Below are positions 18,472-27,400 of a stretch of DNA of 29,574 nt, piece by piece. The translations under genes and the position numbers were made by a program. The notes below the pieces were generated by a model, which was given only the letters and a program-made list of their open reading frames with translations, searched no databases and was not told the origin of the DNA. Origin of the DNA: an uncultured bacterium (lineage in GTDB: Bacteria > Patescibacteriota > Gracilibacteria > Absconditabacterales > Absconditicoccaceae); assembly GCA_937906635.1 (NCBI GenBank), contig CALCYP010000042.1, positions 1 through 29,574 on the forward strand, in the 5' to 3' direction. The stretch's first letter is position 1. The number at the start of each line of letters is the position of its first letter.

Positions 18472-18477
18472 TCTTTA

Positions 18478-20469
18478 TTAATAATTTTCAGGATTTCTGA
18501 TAAAATTCCGGAAATTCCTCAAATTTTTTACTTCCTCTTTGTCTATATAAATATTCTCAGTGAGGCTTAAATTATCATATATAATATTTCTCCGATTGTA
18601 TTCATACAAATTCAAGTTTTCAATATCAAGTTTTTCGTATATATCATCTTTTATATGTATAAATTCGTATTCTTTTCATAGCATGATAATTGGCATATCA
18701 TTTGCATAAATTGAATTTATTTCAGATATTATTTTTGTCTTATTATCAGATTCGTTGTACTGCTTCAAAAGAGATAATAATCTTGCATCTGAATATTGGG
18801 AAGGATTTGTAGTGGATAATTCAGATCCAAATAATGCTGAAATATCTTTATTTAGTCACATATCGATAGTATTAATTACTATATCATAATCTCCTGCAGT
18901 CAACTTTCATTCCATCTCATTTACATCATCAAATCTCACAAATTTGAAATTTCAGTCTATACCATATTCGTTAAAAAGGATTTTTAACCTAGAAACTATA
19001 GAATTTGAGACATCATTATTAAAGTACAAAACTACCAATTTCTCTGCCTCTTGTACATCAGAATCGCTTTCTTGGTATAAATTATACAAATTTATCGTTC
19101 AAATCTGATCTTTTTTGTCTCCAGATATTCCATAAATTATATATGTATTCAGTCAATCTTTTAAATTTCAATTTTTCAGAGATACATCATATTCTGCTGA
19201 TTTTGTTTTTTCACTATATGAGGTAGGGTAGTATAAGTCTCAAGTATTATCTATCTGAATTCCAATTTTTTTGTATGCTGTCTCAAAAGTCATTTTGAAA
19301 GGAAAATTTTGACTATCACTTTCGGTATAGAAAGCAAAGACCTTATTTTTGTCTGTAAAATCTACTTTGCCTGTATATGGTTTCACACCAGATTCAATCA
19401 ATTCATCTTTGGTCAAAGTCTTATTTACAGAGATACGACTCAAAAAGTCAGTAACATTTGATCAGGTAGATAGATATTGATTAAAGATATCTCGGTCATA
19501 TTTCTCTATAAACTCATTTTCTAAATCTTCTTGAAAAAAATTATAAGAGATAAAACCTCACAAAGCTCTCCTAAGCCTGACAGTCATTTTGTTAGACTTA
19601 GTATTAAAGAATAAAGTAACTAGTTTGTTGGTTTTTAGATTAACTGTTTTGTATCCATTGGATTCTCAGCCACCTTTGTATACATCGATGATAGATCAAT
19701 TCATTTGTGATAAACTTTCTTTGAAAGTATCAAAAGAATTTACCTTTTTTATTTGGTAGTATCACAAACTTGTATCATTACAATTTGATAAATCAAAAAT
19801 TAAGCTATCTTGATCGGTCGTTTGTGGCTTAATTTTAGCACAATTATTATAAATAGGTTCTATAGCGAAACTTTGTGAATACATAGCATTGTTTGGCTCC
19901 AAAAGAGCATGTTGTGGCAAAATATAGTTTGTAAAAAACAAAGTATTGTCTTTTGAGTTGTTTTTAAAAACTACTTTTACTTGATCTGCTTCCATAGATA
20001 CATCTAAATTTGAATATTTTTCTAATGAAGAGATTTCTAATTTGTTATTTTTTATCACATCGTTGTATGTGAAATATACATCTTCGATGGAAAATGGTAC
20101 TCAATCAGACCATATTTTGTCTGTGTTTGCAGTGACATAATACGTCTTGTAATCTCTAGTAGTCACATGGCACAGACTATCTGTATAAGTTGCTCATCCG
20201 TTTTCATCTATAGTATATGTCATACAACTGTCAAATAGTAGTCATTGGTAAAATTTACTTTGAGAATCAGAATTTAAATATGGCAAATATGATGTAGTAG
20301 AAAAAATTCATTCTACAAAAGTTCATCATTTTGTGATTACTTGTTTTGAAAATGCCCAAAAATACTGGTAAATTACATATATGGATGTCAGTATCCAGCA
20401 TGTCAAAATAGCAAAGAATCCATACAATAATACTTTGTTAAAAGAGTTTTTTTCTTTTGTTACGAGCAT
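18478..20469 (-). CDS. ABC-type peptide-binding protein (SBP family 5), membrane-anchored
   Basis: 663 residues. An uncleaved-looking hydrophobic N-terminus (about 13-36: KVLLYGFFAILTCWILTSIY) replaces the usual lipobox. Family 5 features: YYVTANTDKIWSDGVPFSIE leading to DVYFTYNDVI (the WSDG.p.t.eDV.fT block), IDVYKGG, MTVRLRRALCGFIS (the VRqAl block) and a second lobe starting near LVVLYFNNDVSNSIVSRLK, with NDMPIIMLGKEYEFIH near the end. Such proteins bind oligopeptides for import; no permease or ATPase of that family is adjacent. One CGA and one CGG codon are present. The ATG is one base after the secG stop (TAAAATG). Confidence 0.88.
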
Positions 20470-20470
20470 T

Positions 20471-20695
20471 TTAATTTACATATGGTAAAATTATTACTAA
20501 CACACAAAAAACAATGCTCGTAACTATTGCTATTTTTTTTAATTTTCATTCCAAAGATTTTTTACTTCCGTATTCATCACTACCAGCTATTCATCCAATA
20601 GCTGTCCCCAATCATCATTTTGGTGACATAAGCAAAACAGAAGTAACAAAGATAATTCCAACGATTATCATTAAAACAATTAACAATGTTTTCAT
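20471..20695 (-). CDS. secG: Preprotein translocase subunit SecG
   Basis: 74 residues. Two transmembrane helices (about 2-22 and 52-72) flank a cytoplasmic loop with SPKGGLGTAIGG, the SecG signature (KGGglg.afGG), followed by GSKKSLEGKLKK. Small auxiliary subunit of SecYEG that assists protein export. TGA supplies several loop glycines. First gene of the minus-strand unit secG, peptide-binding protein, site-2 protease, prfA, with its own promoter at 20732-20759. Confidence 0.92.
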
Positions 20696-20731
20696 CAAAA
20701 TTTATTCCAAAAAATAAAAATACTACATTAC

Positions 20732-20759
20732 AATATAATTATTCAAATATCAATTGCAA
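20732..20759 (-). promoter_or_regulatory. Predicted promoter of the secG-prfA operon
   Basis: Minus strand TTGCAA (20754-20759), 16-bp spacer, TATATT (20732-20737), about 37 bases before the secG ATG. Confidence 0.5.
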
Positions 20760-20850
20760 GGAAAAAACAGAAAAAATGACCAAAGCTCTTGTTTTTTTTA
20801 GTAAAATCAGTACGTTGAACATATAATAATTTTATATTATCAATTTTCCC

Positions 20851-22002
20851 ATGACAAAAAAATTTAAAATTTTTAGTTTGATCGCACTTTTTAGCTGATT
20901 GTTATTTTTAAATGGTTGCGAATTTGGTTGAGATACTACTAATTCAGATCTCCCAGAAAATGAAGTCACATCTATCATGAAATCGTATGCAAAGCTTTTA
21001 AAATTAAAAGAATCTGATATAAAAGAAGAAAGTTTTTATTGGTACAACTATACGGACATGGACAATACAGAAAATGAAATATCTTGATATAATATCCAAA
21101 AATTTGGAATCAAGCCAAAAGATTTACCAAATTCTACAGAATTTTTTGATGGTCGAAAAGCAGAATATGTTTGAGATGAGATTTGATGATCTTTAATTGA
21201 TTATCAAAAAGATAATATTATTTGTTCTCAATGAATTTTTTATGATCAAGAAATTCCGTATGAATTAATGGTTTGGGACTGAGTAGCTGGAGAATTTGAT
21301 GAAGAAGCATATAACAAAGCTCGAGATGAATTTCTGAAAACAATCACATACAATGTAGATTTAAGTTGTGGATTTAAACCTGAATGATTATATTCGACAT
21401 ACGACTTTTATTTCGATGCTGAAGGTATGGAACCATTTTGGAGTATGTCAATCAGATGACATGAAATTATGCGATTTGATCCAGAAAATGTGAAAGAATA
21501 CTATGTATCTACACTGACAAAAGATGGTGAGAATATCCATTTTGAATGATACAATATTGAGTGAGATCTCACGAGAGAAGCTTGTATTGATGGTGGTAAA
21601 TGAGACACCCACGAGTACAAAATCCAAGTAGTCAGAGAATGAGATATGGTGTATATGTGATGTGCAGACAAGTACGACGCAGATTTCGTTGTTTGAGAAG
21701 AATGAACTTTGTGAAATTTCGTAAAAAGGACGAACTATCAATATAAATGAAATACTAAACGAGAAAATATATCTTATGATGTGCTTGAAATGATAAACAA
21801 TTATATGCAAGTTGGTTTATATGAGATAGATTTAGAATATTATAATCCAACTCAACTTATCATGGAAAAGACAGAGAGTTGACGAAAAGTTTTGTATGAA
21901 TGAGATGGTTATGATGTAGATGATAATACTTGTGAAGAATTGTTACAATATGATAATAATCTCATGGAAATGTTCTTCTTTAGAAATTGTCCAAGAGGAT
22001 AG
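20851..22002 (+). CDS. Lipoprotein with COG3650-like segment
   Basis: 383 residues. Signal peptide with lipobox (LFLNGC, Cys23), so lipid-anchored outside. The body is acidic. Near residue 200 the stretch DFYFDAEGMEPFWSMSIRGH resembles the GTEPFW.l.I block of small bacterial lipoproteins (COG3650/HslJ neighbourhood); the rest was not recognised. Cysteines in DLSCGFKP, EACIDGG, MGCADKYD, NTCEEL and RNCPRG suggest disulphides. It has five CGA codons (for example GWK if CGA=Trp, in ESG[CGA]KVLYEG), more than any neighbour of its size. No clear promoter hexamers were identified; a nested palindrome follows 50 bases after the stop. Confidence 0.82.
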
Positions 22003-22051
22003 AATAATTAATAATTAAAAATTTAGGATTTTTTTACATTTTTATTCAGCA

Positions 22052-22117
22052 GACCCCGGGGTTGTGATATTACCACCCGGGTGATTAATTCACCCGGGTG
22101 GATGAAACCCCGGGGTC
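22052..22117. repeat. Nested double palindrome with four CCCGGG cores
   Basis: GACCCCGGGG (22052-22061) pairs with CCCCGGGGTC (22108-22117); inside, CCACCCGGGTG (22073-22083) pairs with CACCCGGGTGG (22091-22101) around ATTAATT. Each arm is itself palindromic. GC content is extreme for this genome. It lacks a T-run, so a simple terminator is unlikely. Confidence 0.85.
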
Positions 22118-22186
22118 AAATTATAAAAATTTTCTCTTGCTATTTACTTAAAATTTCTTAATTTCAAATTAGATTTGAAAATGTGG

Positions 22187-22266
22187 ATGGATTTGACCGC
22201 TTGCAACCACGTAAAAAAATTGCTAAAGACAATATAATTTACGCCGAAGCTTTGCTTCACAAATCC
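22187..22266 (+). promoter_or_regulatory. Possible structured leader of metK
   Basis: TGGATTTG and CAAATCCA form an 8-bp closing stem around GCTTGCAACCACG, ATTGCTAAAG and a small hairpin GAAGC-TTT-GCTTC. The pair GCAACC ... TTGCTAA recalls the conserved core of the SAM-I riboswitch clan (GCAACC ... GGTGCTAA), but the canonical helices are not clear. Confidence 0.25.
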
Positions 22267-22322
22267 AAAATACATTTGAGAGTCCATTATTGCAAAATGT
22301 ATTTTATTTTTTATTCAAGAAA

Positions 22323-23573
22323 ATGACTTATTTATTCACTTCGGAATCAGTTTCTCCTGGACATCCAGACAAGGTGGCTGATCAAATTTCAGATGCAATT
22401 TTAGATGCATATTTAACACAAGATTCAAATTCCAAAGTAGCTTGTGAAACCTTAGTTACAACGAATAAGGTGGTTATAGCATGAGAAGTAAAATCAAAAG
22501 GCTCAGTAAATGCAGAGCAAGTAGCTCGTGATGTGATTCGCAAAATTGGTTATACAAAAAAAGAATATTGATTTGATGCTGATAGCTGTGATGTGGAAGT
22601 ATTTTTGCATGAACAATCTCCAGACATAAATCGTGGAGTAGATCGTGAAAATTCTGATGATCAATGAGCATGAGATCAAGGAATGATGTTTGGTTATGCT
22701 TGTAACGAGACAGAAAATTATATGCCTTTACCTTTGGACTTAGCACACAAAATTTTGTATGAGTTAAATCAAATTCGCAAAGAATGAAAAATTATGACTT
22801 ATCTTCGTCCAGATGCTAAATCTCAAGTGACAGTAGAATATTCAGATGAATGAAGACCAATTCGTATCAATACTATCGTAGTTTCAACTCAGCATGATGA
22901 GTTTATTTCCCCCGAAAATGATAGTAAAGAATCTCAATTGGATGCTGATAGCAAGATGTTAGTTCAAATCTATAATGATGTAAAAAATATAGTTTTACCT
23001 CGTGTAAAATCAAAAATATCAGATAATTTACAAAAACTATTTGATGAAAACTTGATTCTTTATGTAAATCCAACTGGAAAATTTGTGATTTGATGACCAA
23101 ATGGAGATACATGACTTACTTGAAGAAAAATTATTGTAGATACATACTGATGAAAATGAGCACATTGATGATGAGCATTTTCAGGGAAGGATCCAAGTAA
23201 AGTAGACCGCTCAGCAGCGTACGCAGCTCGCCACATTGCTAAAAATTTAGTAGCAGCAGGAATTTCAGATGAAATTTTGGTCCAAGTAGCCTATGCCATC
23301 TGAGTCGCTAAACCAGTGAGTTTGTACATAAATACATATTGAAAATCAAAAGTGGATTTTTCAGATTCCGAAATTGCAAAAAAAATTGAAAAAATCTTTG
23401 ATATGAGACCAAATGCTATAGAAAATAGACTGAAACTTCGTAACCCAATATATTCCCAAACAGCATCTTTTGGACATATGTGACATGAACCAAGAAATGA
23501 ATCGGGATTAGAATTATTCACACGAGAAAAACTTGATTATGTAAATGAAATTAAAAAAGAATTTTGATTGTAA
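22323..23573 (+). CDS. metK: S-adenosylmethionine synthetase
   Basis: 416 residues. Makes S-adenosylmethionine from methionine and ATP, releasing phosphate and diphosphate; cytoplasmic homotetramer. Motifs in order: FTSESVSPGHPDKVADQISD (about 5-24), GAGDQGMMFGYA with TGA glycines, [54 protein letters not shown] and SFGHMGHE. In the C-terminal block FT[CGA]EKLD the CGA at 23523-23525 (residue 401) stands at the conserved Trp of the family (fpWEktD). Conserved arginines use CGT, CGC or AGA. ATG 22323 was chosen over an in-frame TTG at 22290 because MTYLFTSESVSPGHPDK is the normal start. Monocistronic; possible structured leader upstream. Confidence 0.97.
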
Positions 23574-23635
23574 GCTTTTTATTATTCTAGAAATGATGTG
23601 AAAATAATATCCAGCTTAAATGACAAATATAATTC

Positions 23636-25120
23636 TTATTTTTTTCTAAATAATTTTCTGATTAATATATATAAAATCGCTATTATGGCGATTGTACTAA
23701 CTCACCACCAGATTATATTTGAAGTAGAATAATGTGATTCGGAATCCGTTGTCAGCGTCGTGGTACTTGTCTCAGATGTCTCTTGGTAGGATGTGCTTGT
23801 GATTATTTCATCTCAGATATACAATGTATATCAATTCAGATTGATATTTGCATAATCATCGGTAGATGATTGTAATTCAGAGATATAAGAATCTGCGTTC
23901 AGAGTCCACGTCGAAGTTCCGTCTATATTTATTGAGATGTTTTTCGATGTATTACTTGAATTGATAGCTCAAATTAATTGAGATCATTCTGTCATTTCTA
24001 TATTCAAAGTAGAAATATCATCCACTAAGATGTCTCATTCAACTTTTTGATTAACCAAATTCAAATTTACATTTCATCAGTTGTGCCCTTCATTTCACCA
24101 AGCAGCAGCTTCTATCCTCAAAAAATCTCAATCATAGTTTATAATTTCATTACTTTCTAGATAAATATCAGCGGAGGTATTTGTCACATAAATTGTATCT
24201 CATTTATTTGTAATAATTTTGCTGTTTATTGCTGTAAATTTAGCTGTTCATTCATCAGCATCACCAGACATTGATTGGTATAAAAAAATATTTTTATATG
24301 TGGTAGATTGCCCATTTAGTGTCGTATTTGAATCAGTTAGAGTAGAATTTACGATAGAAATACTGTTTTTTCATTCTACAATTGCTCATTCTGATTTGGT
24401 CGCTACAAGTACAGCATCTTCCACTACAATATTAGCTGTAGAATAGATTGCAGGGGATCAAACTCCGTTTGTGGTGTATAGTCATCAATTTACATAAATT
24501 TCTCCACCTCATCTATCAGATCTGATAGCAGCAGAAGAATTTCACTCTGTTGTGACTGTCAGATTGTTTGCGGTCAATTTACCTCATCATGTCACCATAA
24601 TTCATCATGAATTATTGTCTTTTGTGGTGATAACGGAATTTGAGATGATAATTTCTCCATCTCAATATGCAAATACAGCATTTGCATGTGCTCAATCTGA
24701 ATTCACAGACACATTGTTTAGTTCTAGTTTTCAATCAATGGCTATCACAGCTGCATTTGTCCCGTAAAAATCTGCATTATCTCCATCGGCATCACCAGAT
24801 TTTGTGATAACAGAGTCAGAAATGACTATATTTCCTCCAGACACCAGCACAGCATGTTCTGAATCTCATTTGGAACTAAATTCTTGGTTACTCAAAGTAT
24901 CGTCTTTAGAAAAAGTATTTACTCCGTTGTGAGTGATGTTTGAGTTACTCTGTGATCATGGCATATTCTCTGGCATACCTCAAGGCATTCATTGCATATC
25001 TCCACTATGCATTTCTGGTGGTGTACCTTGTGGCATTTCTCAGTTTGGATTTTCTGGTCTATCTCCAGAAAATCAATTTACAGGCAGTTCTGGTCTATTT
25101 TCTATTTGTTCTTCTGTCAT
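23636..25120 (-). CDS. Repetitive surface protein with C-terminal membrane anchor (beta-helix-like)
   Basis: 494 residues. The N-terminus is low-complexity, rich in Gly, Met, Pro and Asn (GEMPQGTPPEMHSGDMQGMP), without a clear signal peptide. The rest is made of short strand-turn units such as GGNIVISDSVITKSGD, GKLELNNVSVNS, GGGKLTANNLTVTTEGN and ANIVVEDAVLVATKS, the look of a right-handed parallel beta-helix. A Ser/Thr-rich stalk leads to a single transmembrane helix (SNIIWWGVSTIAIIAILYIL) and RKLFRKK, a C-terminal anchor. Similar beta-helical proteins sit beside MacB-like ABC systems in other bacteria, and here it follows one. Topology of the N-terminus is unresolved. No CGA codon was seen. 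Confidence 0.8.
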
Positions 25121-25291
25121 TTTAAAAATTTATAAAATAAAATTATGAATTTTTACTATTTACGATTATAATCAAATACCTTAAATCAATCTTAAAACAC
25201 AGTTTTCCTGGTGAATACCGGACATCTGTAATCCATATACGACAAAGAGAATATCTTTTTTTACCAAAAACACAATAATATTTATAAATTT
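25121..25291. other. Intergenic gap before the beta-helix gene
   Basis: AT-rich. GATTATAATC at about 25163 is a 10-bp perfect palindrome. No promoter or terminator is clear, so co-transcription with the permease is possible but unproven. Confidence 0.4.
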
Positions 25292-26497
25292 TTATTCAAA
25301 TCTCAAAGCATCGATTGGTTTTAGCTTTGCTGCATTTCTGGCTGGCATAATTCAGAATATCAGTCCGATGGATACAGAAGATATTACAGCAATTAAAACT
25401 GATTTTAATGAAATCACAGCATGAATAGTATCTTGTACATGATTTATTATTCGTACAGCCAAAATACTCAAAAGTATTCAAATTATTCATCAAAATACAG
25501 TCATCAATACAGATTCCGCCAAAAATTGACTAACAATATCAGATTTTCTTGCACCGATTGCTTTCCTAATTCATATTTCTTTTGTCCTTTCTGTCACTGA
25601 AACGAGCATTATATTCATTACTCCAATTCATCATACAAGCAAAGAAATTGCAGCAATTGCTGCTAAAAATGTAGACATAATTCACATAATTTGATCTACT
25701 ATTTCCAAAATTTCTTTTTGAGTTGTTACACTGAAATTGTTGTTCTTTCATTCTTTGATACCATAAAAATTTCTCAAACTATTTTCTATATCGTTTTTGG
25801 TAGAGTCTATAAGTTTACTATCAATAGTGGATAAAAATATGCTATGATAATCTTTTGTTCACAAAATTCTAATTTTTGCAGTACTTATTGGCACAAAAAT
25901 ATAGGAATCAGCCATAGCATCTTCATCTAAAACTCAAATTATCTGTAATGATATATTTTCCAATTTTATACTTTTTCATATAGGGTTTTCATTTCCAAAT
26001 AAATCAGTCGCTATTTTATTTCATAGTACTGCTACTTTTTTCATGTTTGATTCTTCATCTTCAGACAAAAATCTACCTCATACAAAATCTAAACTCCTAA
26101 TATTCGCATAATTTGGAGTGGTTCATACAATAGTAGCACGAGTATTTGTGTCTCAGTATATTACTTGTTTGCTTCACTGTACTACAGGAGCAATCATATC
26201 AATATTTGATACATTTGTATTCAAAAAATTTATTGTTTTGTCATTTATAGTCGCTACATCTCATCGACTACCACCTTGGCCAATACTAAAAATACTTCAC
26301 CCAGGAGTTATCGTAATCATATTTGTTCACATTGAATTTACTTGTCAGACAATTTCTTCGGTGGCTCAATTTCAGACAGATAGCATTACAATTACAGAAA
26401 AAACTCAGATTATGATTCCCAACATACTCAAACCTGTCCTTAATTTATTTCTACTTAGATCTGTAATTGCATTTGCAAAGTGCTGTCTCAGTGTCAT
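25292..26497 (-). CDS. MacB-like ABC transporter permease (FtsX domain)
   Basis: 401 residues. N-terminal helix RNKLRTGLSMLGIIIGVFSV (about 15-34), the MacB_PCD extracytoplasmic domain (MITITPGG, NTNVSNIDMIAPVVQG, IRSLDFVGGRFLSEDEE, VAVLGNKIATDLFGNENPIG), then three C-terminal helices with the FtsX signature [20 protein letters not shown] and GIRKAIGARKSDIVSQFLAES, ending MPARNAAKLKPIDALRFE. Works with the ATPase and membrane-fusion protein of the same cluster as a mechanotransmission-type exporter. Two CGA codons (GGS[CGA]GDV and LAV[CGA]IIN). The GC-rich repeat 26519-26635 separates it from the ATPase gene. Confidence 0.95.
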
Positions 26498-26518
26498 TTT
26501 TTCAATTATATGTTGTAG

Positions 26519-26635
26519 ATGTCCTCCTTTACTTAAAGGAGGTGGCCGTAGGCCGGAGGATTTTTTAACCTATTATCATACAAAAATCCCCACCCCGCAA
26601 TAATACTGCGGGGAGCCCCTTTCGATAAAGGGGCA
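26519..26635. repeat. GC-rich intergenic repeat, copy 3, inside the ABC cluster
   Basis: CCTCCTTTA-CT-TAAAGGAGG, GGCCGTAGGCC and GGAGGATTTTTT, then AAAAATCCCCACCCCGCA...TGCGGGG and GCCCCTTTCGATAAAGGGGC. Two hairpin groups face each other. It resembles the elements at 282-437, 6781-6902 and 29312-29406. It lies between two genes that should be co-transcribed and could act as a partial terminator or stability element. Confidence 0.7.
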
Positions 26636-26642
26636 CAAAATT

Positions 26643-27377
26643 TTAATGTCCAAATATTCTTTTCCGTTCATGCTCAACTTTTTCAATATTATCTCACAAA
26701 CCTGATTCCAATGTATTTACGATATTTCCATCTTTTACCAAAATATGTCTTTTCGCATAATCTGCGATTTCCTGCTCATGTGTGATGACGACTACTGTTT
26801 TTCATTCTTGCCATAATTCAGTTATTAGATCCATTACTTCATTTCCAGTATTTGTATCCAATGCTCATGTCGGCTCGTCGGCTAAAATAATTGCAGGATT
26901 TATAGCCAAAGCTCTCGCAATTGCTATTCTCTGTTGCTGTCATCATGACAATTCATTTGGTTTGCTATTCAATTTATCTTTTAGTCAGACTCTATCTAGT
27001 GCTTTTTTTGCTCTTTCTTCCCTTTCACTCTTTTTAATTCATTGGTAAGCAAGTGGTAGCATTACTTGCTCCAGAGCGGATTTTCTTGGGATAAGATTAT
27101 ATGTCTGAAAGATAAATCATATTTTTTTTCCACGAATTTCCGCTTGCTCATCATCATCCAGATTTGCTACATTTTTTCAATCAAAAAAATAATCTCAAGA
27201 TGTCGGAGTGTCGAGCATCCCAATCATATTCATTAATGTGGATTTTCCACTTCCAGAATGTCACATAATACTCACAAATTCTCATTCATCTATAGCCAAA
27301 TTGATTCCTTTTAAGACTGGAATTTCTTGTTCTCAAACGAAATAACTTTTACGGATATTTTTTAATTCCAACAACAT
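26643..27377 (-). CDS. MacB-like ABC transporter ATP-binding protein
   Basis: 244 residues. Walker A MGHSGSGKSTLMN, Q-loop IFQTYNLIPRKSALEQVMLP, signature LSGGQQQRIAIARAL, Walker B IILADEPTGALD and switch His in ITHEQEIADYAKR, the order and wording of the LolD/MacB subfamily. Energises the permease at 25292-26497. Many glycines are TGA. Arginines in the signature and Q-loop are AGA; a CGG codon occurs only near the C-terminus (EHE[CGG]KRIFGH), at an unconserved position. The start is 23 bases after the membrane-fusion protein stop. Confidence 0.96.
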
Positions 27378-27400
27378 AATTTTCAATATTACAGTAAATG

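Larger units (their letters stand above)
22003..22322. other. Intergenic region before metK
   Basis: Holds the nested CCCGGG palindrome (22052-22117) and a possible structured metK leader (22187-22266). No protein gene is supported; an 18-codon ORF (MWMDLTACNHVKKLLKTI) inside the leader has no other support. Confidence 0.5.

Noticed and set aside
22180..22240. 18-codon ORF MWMDLTACNHVKKLLKTI as a metK leader peptide
   Set aside because: No start signal, no run of Met codons that would suit attenuation, and it overlaps a better-supported pairing structure.
26118..26603. 161-residue plus-strand ORF
   Set aside because: Antisense to the permease gene, whose FtsX motifs are clear on the minus strand; the ORF extends into a repeat.
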